Assembly: GCA_963576735.1 (NCBI GenBank)
Contig: OY755176.1
Span: forward strand, 12,075,423 to 12,139,422
Origin: Bedellia somnulentella
Taxonomy: Eukaryota; Arthropoda; Insecta; Lepidoptera; Bedelliidae
DNA length: 64,000 bases
Direction: 5' to 3'
Shown: positions 48,101 to 53,329 of the stretch, piece after piece
Position numbering within the stretch: the stretch's first letter is position 1
How the letters are laid out: the number at the start of each line of letters is the position of its first letter
The notes under the pieces: model-generated
Database searches by the model: none
Told to the model about the DNA's origin: nothing
Seen by the model: the letters and a program-made list of their open reading frames with translations, nothing else
Position numbers and translations under genes: made by a program

Positions 48101-48458
48101 CTCACCCCCTGATATAAACACTCGACTTCGGACCCCATCACCTATGGTGCGCCGAGCTGAAGGTTCTTCTACTAGATCCTATCAAGACGTTTCAGATAGA
48201 ACGGAAGAAAAAACATCAGCAACTGGCACCAATTCACATGCGAGTGTGGAAATTTTGATCTCTCACGACGACGATATGCCACCGGTGCCGCCTTATCCTC
48301 GAAGATTTCCGATTGAAAGAAGGATTGAAGCAACTCGTGAATGTGAACAAGAACTTTTGAATCTATGGCGCAGCACAAATCACGAGCTCAGAGACGCATT
48401 ATTGACAACTTTAAGAGAAAATCACAGTAGAGGGGAAGTAGCTCAAGACCCAGGATGA
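20015..48458 (+). CDS. Nmdar2: NMDA-type ionotropic glutamate receptor subunit 2 (GluN2 class), 5'-partial, 13 exons
   Basis: Glutamate-binding subunit of a heteromeric NMDA receptor, a calcium-permeable channel of neuronal membranes. Exons: 20015-20195, 24967-25028, 25102-25269, 25361-26325, 26399-26567, 33648-34890, 34968-35101, 35732-35882, 38928-39057, 45350-45516, 46832-46951, 47048-47136, 47783-48458. All junctions keep frame and give 1,417 visible residues. Numbering from the first visible codon: amino-terminal domain 1 to ~640 with a large insertion (~185-430), S1 ~665-800, M1 ~821-842, pore loop 863-876 (ALWVMWGLLCGHLV), M3 with SYTANIAAL at 903-911, S2 ~930-1067, M4 1069-1097 ending EHLFY, then a 320-residue cytoplasmic tail. 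The S1 arginine (781) and S2 aspartate (984) expected to grip glutamate are present. The class is inferred from LPFSPELW before M1, the pore context and EHLFY. The signal peptide and first ~100 residues are missing, presumably in upstream exons. Family assignment is firm; the exact start is unknown. Confidence 0.95.
20738..20985 (+). repeat. Family A repeat, full length with tail
   Basis: Subtype with CACGGGTGTCGTGAGAGG and AAGGGTATTGGGGC; end GAAATATAGCCGTGAGTATA then TATG units. Confidence 0.93.
22789..23004 (-). repeat. Family A repeat, head-truncated
   Basis: Tail ACATACATAAACTCACGGC, core GGTCTCCAACCGCATCGCCC, stops at GAAAGGGGTAGTG. Confidence 0.92.
23244..24226 (-). mobile_element. 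Family D non-autonomous Helitron
   Basis: Element strand begins TCTATACTTATAATAAATC and ends GGGACGATCCACTAG, with A before and T after, the Helitron pattern. A CCCG...GCGAAGC...GGG hairpin sits about 9 bp before CTAG. Contains a CAGA microsatellite (24059-24106) and an open frame too short to be a helicase. 983 bp; shares termini with copies at 40339 and 62203. Confidence 0.88.
24967..25028 (+). CDS. Nmdar2: Nmdar2 exon: amino-terminal domain
   Basis: Acceptor tttacag, donor CAG|GTAACT. Twenty codons (ELLPLEIRLEITARETLHAL) plus two bases of an Arg codon completed by the next exon. Starts in phase 0, matching the previous exon's end after Asn. Confidence 0.85.
25102..25269 (+). CDS. Nmdar2: Nmdar2 exon: amino-terminal domain
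   Basis: Acceptor tgttacag, donor TTCAG|GTAGAA. Codes for ATLLHTHWHSFTMLVDEDIY and on to KYSRHALF, with split Arg codons at both ends. The 'HWHSFTMLVDED' stretch resembles the strand where these domains read 'W..FTLV...'. Introns on both sides are short (73 and 91 bp). Confidence 0.88.
25361..26325 (+). CDS. Nmdar2: Nmdar2 exon: amino-terminal domain with large Asn/Lys/Ser-rich insertion
   Basis: Acceptor ctatttcag; 321 full codons. The start (RLAEISRLTRGVIVLICDIN ... FFWIWIDSTRN) and end (IFSNFPVGLLSLNPQPMKI) are fold-like. The middle ~240 residues are hydrophilic, poor in Ala and Gly, with about nine N-glycosylation sequons (NSS, NLS, NLT, NIS, NTS, NLS, NQS, NES, NRT). Two furin-type motifs bracket most of it: RSKR at 25608-25619 and RVKR at 26172-26183. 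About 890 bp without a stop in AT-rich sequence argues that it is translated. The donor is best read as G|GCAAGT (GC type): it leaves one G, which with the next exon's AT makes Asp and keeps frame. Confidence 0.9.
26326..26398 (+). other. Nmdar2 GC-AG intron with alternative GT donor
   Basis: Donor G|GCAAGT at 26326, acceptor ttattag to 26398; 73 bp. A GT donor (TTTTTG|GTAAGT) at 26340 would add 14 bp and shift frame to a stop. Confidence 0.75.
26399..26567 (+). CDS. Nmdar2: Nmdar2 exon: amino-terminal domain C-terminal part
   Basis: Acceptor ttattag, donor TTAG|GTAAGC. After AT completing Asp it codes STFVRASVRIIVGALKRVLH ... SDFSAEFV and ends with AG of an Arg codon. Only this frame is open; the frame implied by the upstream GT donor meets a TAA after 15 codons. 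Followed by the largest visible intron (7.1 kb). Confidence 0.87.
27640..27800 (+). repeat. Family B SINE, degenerate
   Basis: CGGGCCTACACCAGTGTTTT, then GAGTTGTACTTAGTTAT and AACCCTATCGCGACAG match the family-B order. Confidence 0.65.
29858..29946 (+). repeat. Family A repeat, 3' part
   Basis: CCCATCACCGAAAACATTTA through TTCCTTAGCTCTGGCCAC; abuts the next copy, which is inverted. Confidence 0.88.
29957..30206 (-). repeat. Family A repeat, full length, inverted to its neighbour
   Basis: Tail CATACATACATATGCCCACGGC, core TCTCCAACCGCATCGCCC, head CTAAGCCGACACTACACAGC. Confidence 0.93.
31983..32095 (+). repeat. Family B SINE, strongly degenerate
   Basis: GAGAAAACATTGTGAG, ACTGAGTTATACTTAGCTAT and GATACAGTATGTTTGT keep family-B order. 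Confidence 0.5.
32165..32380 (+). repeat. LINE-like fragment
   Basis: ATGATTCCGTGCTTCCGAGG followed by TAAGCCGCCGGTACCGGTAG and a CCGCTTTAAACCAGCGAGG segment is the type of block seen in 3' parts of lepidopteran LINEs. Assignment rests on recall. Confidence 0.45.
33096..33345 (-). repeat. Family A repeat, full length
   Basis: Tail ACATACATATACTCACGGC, core GGTCTCCAACCGCATCGCCC, head CTAAGCCGACACTACACAGC. Head-to-head with the next copy. Confidence 0.93.
33352..33505 (+). repeat. Family A repeat, 3' part, diverged
   Basis: GGGTGATGCGGTTAGAGACT, CTCCACTCAACTTCCATAGT and CCTGGCTACCCATTC. Lies 143 bp before the acceptor at 33647. Confidence 0.78.
33648..34890 (+). CDS. Nmdar2: Nmdar2 exon: end of amino-terminal domain, S1, M1, pore loop, M3
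   Basis: Acceptor attttcag, donor AAAAAT|GTAAGT; 414 codons, the core of the channel. It holds the linker (VWPGG ... VTALAPPFVMEGE), S1 (CCYGLTMDLLENIAQE ... FHLYIVEDGSYGS, then SVSSARAEVIDFSQPYF), M1 after LPFSPELWIAIF, re-entrant loop ALWVMWGLLCGHLV at 34690-34731, and M3 with SYTANIAAL. S1 carries an extra ~41-45 residues, acidic at their end (DDIDASDYIEDYSDEE), before WDGIVGDL. The Asn pair of vertebrate GluN2 pore loops is Gly-His here. Confidence 0.95.
34968..35101 (+). CDS. Nmdar2: Nmdar2 exon: start of S2
   Basis: Acceptor tgtttcag, donor TTAAG|GTAAAA after a 77-bp intron. 44 codons: WLSLRVGTAKSSVSEYYVQR, then NNPTLSDQMYRFGLRNIEEG, then IAKL and a split Arg. The GT-x-x-S-x-S-E stretch corresponds to the GluN2 loop that carries the ligand-contacting Ser/Thr; here the contacts would be Val/Ser by my alignment. 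Confidence 0.92.
35229..35422 (+). repeat. Family A repeat with internal deletion
   Basis: Head GCCGTGTAGTGCCGGCTTAG; the GATGCGGTTGGAGACC core is missing; end GATTTATTGCCGTGAGTATA. Inside the 630-bp Nmdar2 intron 35102-35731. Confidence 0.88.
35732..35882 (+). CDS. Nmdar2: Nmdar2 exon: S2 with ligand-binding aspartate
   Basis: Acceptor tttcctag, donor TTGAAG|GTAAGT; 50 codons beginning NGTLDLLIADTPVLDYYRAT and ending AIAMTKGFPLK. Asp at residue 984 (LIAD) matches the conserved Asp that binds the amino group of glutamate. Confidence 0.93.
36178..36240 (+). repeat. tRNA-like SINE relic
   Basis: GTGGCCGAATAGACAGG and GGTTTGAAACCCGATG resemble A and B boxes about 30 bp apart; no full cloverleaf. 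Confidence 0.45.
36768..36985 (+). repeat. Family A repeat, degenerate
   Basis: CTGTGTATAGTTAGCT, CCAACTTAGGGTTTTG, GGGCAATGTGGGTGGAGA and CCCACTCAACTTTCCAAAG in order. Confidence 0.7.
37050..37520. repeat. Diverged tandem duplication, ~240-bp unit
   Basis: Two head-to-tail units share ATTATGAACCTAT, TTTGTAATCGTTAAAC, TGTCTAATAAAT, CATTGACATTTCG and CGCCAAACAGGAGAA-like phrases; unit 1 ends near 37280 and unit 2 starts near 37305. Confidence 0.85.
38537..38610 (+). repeat. tRNA-like SINE head relic
   Basis: GTGTGGATAAGTGACATTC and a clean B box GGGTTCGATCCCCGC; similar to the trace at 42553-42592 (GGGTTCGATCCTTGC). Not a functional tRNA. Confidence 0.5.
38741..38880. mobile_element. 140-bp MITE-like foldback with ~52-bp terminal inverted repeats
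   Basis: Ends ACGCCCGATTT and AAATCGGGCGT; arms of about 52 bp differ at only a few bases (for example ACTTAAGTCG versus ACTTAAGTTG). No coding capacity. Target-site duplication not evident. Confidence 0.88.
38928..39057 (+). CDS. Nmdar2: Nmdar2 exon: end of S2
   Basis: Acceptor atttgcag, donor CCTTTGG|GTAAGT; 43 codons (DSISATIAKYSSNGYMDILT, EKWYGGLPCFKHGPDYGIQP, KPL) plus one G. EKWYGG...C is the usual end of the S2 lobe. A 140-bp foldback element ends only 47 bp upstream. Confidence 0.93.
39146..39362 (+). repeat. Family A repeat with internal deletion
   Basis: GCCGTGTAGTGCCGGCTTAG head; GGTATGGGAGGAGACC joins across a deletion; end GATTTATGACCGTGAG and TATG units. Confidence 0.9.
39945..40030 (+). 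repeat. Family A repeat fragment, degenerate
   Basis: GAGAATACCTCATTTTAGAT, CCCCTTTTAGATAG, AGCCATGAATATAG resemble the 3' end. Confidence 0.45.
40339..41288 (-). mobile_element. Family D non-autonomous Helitron
   Basis: Same TC...CTAG termini as the copy at 23244, flanked by A and T. CAGA microsatellite shorter (41145-41166). About 950 bp, highly similar to the other two copies along its whole length. Confidence 0.9.
41590..41760 (-). repeat. Family A repeat, diverged
   Basis: AGAGGTAGCCAGAGTC, TGGTGATAGGTATCCAACTG, GCATCGCCCAAAAACC, head AAGCCGACACCACACAGC. Confidence 0.82.
41762..41975 (-). repeat. Family E LINE 3' end, coding relic
   Basis: TTATTCCCATTGGGTTAAGC and CAGAGACTGTC...CTTCCCTTACATTTATG match the copy at 53125. 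Abuts the family-A copy in the same orientation. Confidence 0.65.
42020..42148 (+). repeat. Family A repeat, strongly degenerate
   Basis: TTGGGCTTTTCAAGTGATT, GATGAAGATCTATTACCAAT and AATTTCAAAAGTTGG keep the order. Confidence 0.45.
42971..43067 (+). repeat. Family A repeat, 5' third only
   Basis: GCTATGTAGCGTTGGCATAG, CCCGTGGGTGTACGTAAGAG, GGGTTTTTAATGGATTTT then unrelated sequence. Confidence 0.8.
44217..44464 (+). repeat. Family A repeat, full length with tail
   Basis: GCTGTGTAGTGTTGGCTTAG to AAGGCCGTGAGTATATG and TATG units. Confidence 0.94.
44705..44915 (+). repeat. Family E LINE 3' end
   Basis: Reads K-RACMRRLVNVNEARGL in one frame and ends TGGGAACCCCAATGGATCGC, GTGATTATATG and TATG units; the + strand counterpart of the other family-E copies. 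Confidence 0.7.
45350..45516 (+). CDS. Nmdar2: Nmdar2 exon: M4 membrane segment
   Basis: Acceptor cattccag, donor AGTCAG|GTTAGT. Codes VAAVAGVFILLGVGMVIGCL, ILVLEHLFYRY and a basic juxtamembrane stretch to FFSQ. EHLFY after M4 is typical of GluN2-class subunits. Confidence 0.93.
45736..46102 (-). pseudogene. Unidentified antisense coding-like block
   Basis: Two adjacent - strand open segments with protein-like composition: 46102-45923 (including HHLKVHIGQYAHHIQSEIER ... LPEKIPTLKDIYD, stop) and 45903-45736 (including KCMAHNLVELNKKRSLNLIE, VALADSGLDTDIIHLTGDLD, SLRS, stop). They could be two exons of a nested gene or a broken insertion. I do not recognise the family. Confidence 0.3.
46452..46803 (-). 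repeat. Family B SINE, near full length
   Basis: Runs from AAACGTTCACGCCGCTGAAA to the tRNA-like head (B box TTTGAACCC, A box CTGAGCTATCACGAC reversed). TAAAAGT near both ends may be the target-site duplication. Confidence 0.88.
46832..46951 (+). CDS. Nmdar2: Nmdar2 exon: cytoplasmic tail
   Basis: Acceptor ttgtttcag, donor AAACGG|GTAAAT; exactly 40 codons (KLYRFINCVDLVSPHHAARE, LISTIRQGHFTSLFQKSVKR). A family-B SINE ends ~30 bp upstream of the acceptor. Confidence 0.88.
47048..47136 (+). CDS. Nmdar2: Nmdar2 exon: cytoplasmic tail, basic
   Basis: Acceptor attttag, donor AGAAG|GTATAG; 29 codons (ELQLFQKEHEQRRRRKSKAQ, FFEMIQEIR) plus split Arg. The charge pattern suggests a short helical or coiled-coil stretch. 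Confidence 0.85.
47228..47363 (-). repeat. Helitron-like 5' end fragment
   Basis: On the - strand it starts A|TCTATGCTAATATTATAG and includes a GTTTGTTTGT run; ATCGGTCCAGTAGTTTTTG is a common phrase of such elements. Confidence 0.5.
47468..47725 (-). repeat. Family B SINE, diverged
   Basis: TGTTCAGATTACTCACGTTT, CACATGACCAAGTACAGC and tRNA-like head (GATCGAACCAACGCC, ACCACTGAGATAT). Ends ~57 bp before the last-exon acceptor. Confidence 0.85.
47783..48458 (+). CDS. Nmdar2: Nmdar2 last exon: Ser/Pro/Arg-rich C-terminus and stop
   Basis: Acceptor tattatag; after a split Arg, 224 codons and TGA. The tail is rich in SP and RS pairs (SRSPRQSRSPRPQRSPKG) and basophilic kinase-like sites (RRFSTDS, GRRLSRDVS), includes a proline patch (MPPVPPYPRR) and ends GEVAQDPG. 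There is no terminal S/T-x-V of the PDZ type seen in vertebrate GluN2. Confidence 0.92.
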
Positions 48459-50607
48459 AAAAATCTTGAACAAACCTAGTGGGAAACATTGTTTGCTCTA
48501 TAGAGAATCATTTAACTTTTGGTCTGTTTGCCAAGAAAGTTGGACCGCAGGCGAAACAAACGTGGCAAATTCTGCAAGTGCCTTTTATATTGTTTGACGC
48601 TTCAACGATTTAGTACAGGTGTAACATCTTAAGTGTTCACTTCGTGTCTTGTCTATCATTTTACGTGTGTCATACTGCCTTAGATGTTGGAATTTTATAG
48701 AAAGTACAATCGCGTCTTACAATATAATTTGGTACTTTTTAGATATACAAAGTGTTTACGTCCATTTTCATATTTAATGGATTTTTTAAAATAGAATAGT
48801 AGTTGTGTAATGGAATGTCTGTATGAACATTATCAAAGTTATCGGTAAAAAGACCAGAAATTCAAAGTGCTTTACTGTTTAGAGTAGTTAAATAGTATAG
48901 CTATTTTATTCTAAAAAATAAAATATCTTTCTAATTGTATTTAGTGATTGGTAGAAATCAACTAAAATGAAACTATGCTAACATTTTGATGGAGATTGTT
49001 CCTATTGGTAGAGTTTATTGGAATGGTTGACAAGTAAAATTTCGATCTTATCCCAGCTGGGTTCCTTACAAAACTTATGAGAAAACGCTTAGTTTTATTT
49101 TCAAATTATGTGGAGTTATATATTTACTAAAATTCTATTCTATTCTAAATTCTAACTATGAAGTAGAAAATCTTTGACACTTTTTTAGTAATGCACCCTA
49201 GAAATTAGTCAAGTCATATTTTCTCCTATCTTCAAAAATATTAACTATCCCTATTTATTCCTTCATATTATACAAAAAATATAGCATCCCTTTTAAGCTC
49301 TCTATAATCCTTTTTATTTATGTTTTATGTTTATTTCAGTTATTGTTACTACTATTTTCATTTCATACAAATTACATTACTTGCAATTTATTTTTGTTTT
49401 TGTAAAATTGGTATCAAAATTAAAAATAACAATTATTAAAATGAAATTAATATAAATATTTTATACTTAAACAAAAATGTATTTTTTTTCAATCGAAATA
49501 ACATTATATAATTAATTTGTTGTATGAAGAAACTCGTTTCCTTTTAACCAATAGGTATATTTTTAAAGTTATATCGTGTTTCTCAGATTTGAATTACTTA
49601 GAATTGTTAGTAAAATCATTGACACAAAAAATACGAAGGTTTCATTCTAGCAAACAAGTGTCTTAAACTTTGATGTAGAATGCCGATCATCAATGTAAGT
49701 GAATAACTTTTTATTTATTAATATTGTAACTGAAAGAAACTAAGAAACTGAAAAACTTACTTATAAATGTACCTTTCTACAAAACATCAGTACTTGAAGC
49801 CAGTTATTATTTATTCCTTATAAATTATACTGTGTAATTTTATAAAACTTAGTTTTGGTTTAGTTGATATGATTTTAGTTTTCCCAAACCATAATTTGGA
49901 CCATAAACTATTAATTTACTTGCTTGCAACAATCAAATTGGATGCGAGTCATCTAGTGATAAAAAGTCTTATGCAATTTTCAATCTAATGTAACTACTAG
50001 GAGGTCTCTAATTGTAAAGTAGATAATTAAGAATTCTCAATCGGACCTATGAGTTAAATGTCATAAACGACCATTTTGTTTATTTATACTGAGTTATTCG
50101 ATTTAAATAACAACTTAATTTTCCAGCGAAAATACTTGTAAAATTACACTTTTTTGTGTGATAAATTCATTTTATACATTGGTAATACGAAAGATGCCAA
50201 ATGAATTAGTGTAACTACTTTATAAGAAAGAATATGTAGAAAGGTGGTGTGTAAATGAAAATTTGTGTACATAATATATAAAATAACGAATAGTAAACAA
50301 TATCAAACTAGACTCGTTTACTGAACACTACATCGTATAACGAATATTACTTGTCTAGAAATACTTTCATGGTGTATGTCAAACGAAATATGTTTGAAGA
50401 TTGTCCATAAATTTATGATAACAATAAATGTAAAAGTTAAAATACACTATTTGTGCCAACCAACTCTCGTTTTATTAAGTGTGAAAAATTAAAGGAGGTT
50501 AAATGGAAATGTAGCTATAAAGTCAATCATTCAGGTTAAGATGGTTTTTCTAATATCTGTGTGATGCAGCTATGATGGAAGTATATTATACAGTAAAGTA
50601 TATGTAC
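48459..50607 (+). other. Probable Nmdar2 3' UTR and flank, repeat-free
   Basis: No recognised repeat lies between the stop codon and the family-A copy at 50608, in a window where repeats recur about every kilobase. Candidate AATAAA polyadenylation signals sit at 48917-48922 and 50423-50428. The real cleavage site cannot be fixed from sequence alone. Confidence 0.5.
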
Positions 50608-50855
50608 GTTGACATACATACATACATATACTCACGGCTCAAATCTCTAGAAGGGGTAGCTAGAGCAAAGGAATTAGAAATTCCTCAGCCACTTTGGAAA
50701 GTTGAGTGGGAAAAAGTTGGTAAGGGTTGTTGGTGATGGGTCTCCAACCGCATCGCCCAAAAATCCCTTAAACGCCCAATACCGTTAGTCGCCTCTTACG
50801 TACACCTGTTGGTAGAATCGGGTTAGTGCTATTCTAAGCTGACACTACACGGCTA
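50608..50855 (-). repeat. Family A repeat, full length
   Basis: ACATACATACATATACTCAC tail, GGTCTCCAACCGCATCGCCC core, CTAAGCTGACACTACACGGC head. Confidence 0.93.
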
Positions 50856-51689
50856 AATGAATAATAAATGAATAAATGTATTTTGACTAAGTTAAAAAGG
50901 TATGTGAAACTGGCACCAAGCATTTTCGATGCGAAAAAGTAAATGCACGAGAAAGAAATAAATTTAATTTATGCTTCATCTTTAGTGTGCCTTTTATCAG
51001 AGATTGTCATGGAAGGGGCCTTTTATATATACTCTCAGATAAGAGATGAAGATATACATGTCTATGATGTTTGTAGTTTAGAAATACATCACTCGGAACT
51101 AACCGCAGCAACTTCAAATTAAAATATAGCGTATTTGAAACCATTTTTACTCATGCTTTCTTTAGTCGTTTAATAATATTGTGAGCAACTAGTTTTATGC
51201 ATAACCCATAGAAGCAGCCTTCACATTCTACCCACAATATCAATTGCTATTGCCTGTTGATTGCCACTTAAGTGGTATGTTTCTAAGAAACCTGTTTTAC
51301 TTCATGCATAGACATCATTCTTCTCTTAAACTATAATTTCACTATGAAAGATTTCACAATAGTTGACAGTGGTGCATCGATCAGAAGCCGATTATCTATA
51401 TCTAAGATCAAACTGGAGTTCCTGCCCTATCCTACCCTAACGACCTTAATTCTGCTCAATGCGCTGCCACGCTAGTTGTTATAAATGAAGAATAAAATAA
51501 TGGTGTAAGAAGACAATGAATTCTTTGTTTGTTTAGAATCTAAATTAATGCGATACACGTAATTACGAAATGGGAATGATAATATAAGAAGACATCGAGA
51601 GACGGATGAACATACATAAAAATATACACCAATGAGTACTGAATACTGGCGTGAGTATATGTGACTACTGAAACGACAATTTTCAAGTT
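50856..51689. other. Intergenic stretch, nothing firm
   Basis: Contains only a 43-codon frame at 51344-51475 (MKDFTIVDSGASIRS...) whose DSGA motif recalls retroelement proteases but is too short to call. Confidence 0.35.
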
Positions 51690-51822
51690 TTTATTGGGTG
51701 ATGTGGTCTCAGGGAACCATCGCTATCATTCTTGGTTGGACAATCTTTTCCTATCCCTATTTCCAAAACTAGGTAAGGAATTTCTTATTCTCAAGCCGTG
51801 GCTTCTCTTTTATGAGATACTA
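51690..51822 (+). repeat. Family A repeat, degenerate
   Basis: TATTGGGTGATGTGGTCTCA, AACTAGGTAAGGAATTTC, AAGCCGTGGCTTCTC. Cut by the following element at CTAG. Confidence 0.6.
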
Positions 51823-52080
51823 GGGGACCCGACAGACTTCGTACTGTCAAACTTAAGGCGCTTTTTACGGTACTCTTAGTTCAATCAGGCGTGAATATTT
51901 TATTGGTTACTTTTTCGGGACAAAAAGTGACCTTTGTTATAATTTGGGTCATTAACTAGCATTCTGCCAGATTTCATTCATATACTTATATACTTGAGGA
52001 GTCTTTTTGCCTCAAACACACAAACATCCAAACATCTATACTTTCACATTTATAATATCAATACGATATAGCTCTGAGTG
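51822..52080 (-). repeat. Helitron-like element, diverged
   Basis: Left end CTAGGGGACCCGACAGACTTC resembles a reversed Helitron 3' terminus; right part has CATCTATACTTTCACATTT. Boundaries uncertain. Confidence 0.45.
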
Positions 52081-52959
52081 TATGTGTGAATGTTTATTGG
52101 AGGAGGATTTGCTGGATTGAAACTTTGCATGATGGTCATAAACATCGAGTAGTAGAGGGTGACAGAGAGTTTTTAAAAAAAAATACAATTGAAGAATAAC
52201 CATCCTTTAAAATTTCCCATGTCAGTCTATTGGAAGCTATTGTAAACTAAACTAGCACTCGCTTATGGAATTCTTATTGCTCGAAAGTAGCCAAGCTACG
52301 CTAAGTTTTTTTTCATATCACTTCTCAAACTAACAGAAACTATATATGATTTTGTCCAATTTTAGGCATGCGAAGGAAGTTTCAATGCCAACCTAACAAA
52401 CAAAATATAGTTATTTATTGGCCATTAATATAAACATATTTATTGCCATAGCAGACCTCGAAACGTCCGTGTTAGATTTGATTATAATAATAATAATTGT
52501 CAACGTTGAAATGTGGATCGTTGAAATTACCTTATGAAATTATAATTTGTACTGATTGACCTGACTTGATAAAATGAAAGGGGAGTGACTAAATCATTGA
52601 TGATTGAAAAACCCACTTAGCCACCACAAATACACAGTAGGTCTACTCTTCACATCGAGAACAAAGACATACGTATCTCTCCTAACCTCTTATTGACTAA
52701 CAGTTATTTCTATCTCGCTCGCACGAAACGAATATTCGGGTTTTGTCATTTTTAGTAAGTTTTTTGATTGGTGGTGATATTCGCCGAATCCAACGATACC
52801 TCAGTAGTTGTAGTTAATTTCAATAATTTACTCCATATCCTCAACTGCAAGCCTGTAGCGAGGTACTTCTACTATAAGGTTACATTGTGCCAGTCACCTT
52901 CACATAATTTAAATAAGAAGTTGAAACCATCACCACTCTCAACAAACAGTAAAGATTCC
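52081..52959. other. Intergenic stretch, nothing firm
   Basis: No exon or named repeat that I can support between the Helitron-like element and the next SINE relic. Confidence 0.35.
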
Positions 52960-53120
52960 CTAATGTGAATATTTGTCACGATGTATTCCCCCAGGTCCAC
53001 ATAACCTTGATTAATAAACCACACATAAGAAAAGATATGGGTGTTAGCCTGACTGCGGATTTCAAGTCACGTCTCTTGCATGAGAAGCGGTGGATCTCCC
53101 AATGAGCTATCAAGGTTATT
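52960..53120 (-). repeat. Family B SINE, head half, degenerate
   Basis: ATTAATAAACCACACATAAG and tRNA-like AAGCGGTGGATCTCCCAATG, AGCTATCAAGG. Confidence 0.6.
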
Positions 53121-53312
53121 ACTTACTTACTTACTTACTTATACTCACGCCCATTATTCCCATTGGGGTAGGCAGAGACTATCGATCGCAACTTAGTACG
53201 ATCTTGACAAACCTCTCTTGCTTCCCTTACATTCGTTATTCTTCTCATACATACTCTTTTATTCTTCTCATTTCGGACCCCCGCCTTTATAAGAACGTTT
53301 TCTATCAAGGTT
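53121..53312 (-). repeat. Family E LINE 3' end with GTAA tail
   Basis: On the - strand KAGVRNEKNKRVCMRRITNV, REAREVCQDRTKLRSIVSAY, PNGNNGREYK, then TAA formed by the tail itself. The tail is TTAC units on the + strand. Confidence 0.8.
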
Positions 53313-53329
53313 ATTATTTCAATATATAA

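Noticed and set aside
51344..51475. Short frame with DSGA motif, possible retroelement protease
   Set aside because: Only 43 codons, no neighbouring gag, reverse transcriptase or LTRs; the motif alone is weak.
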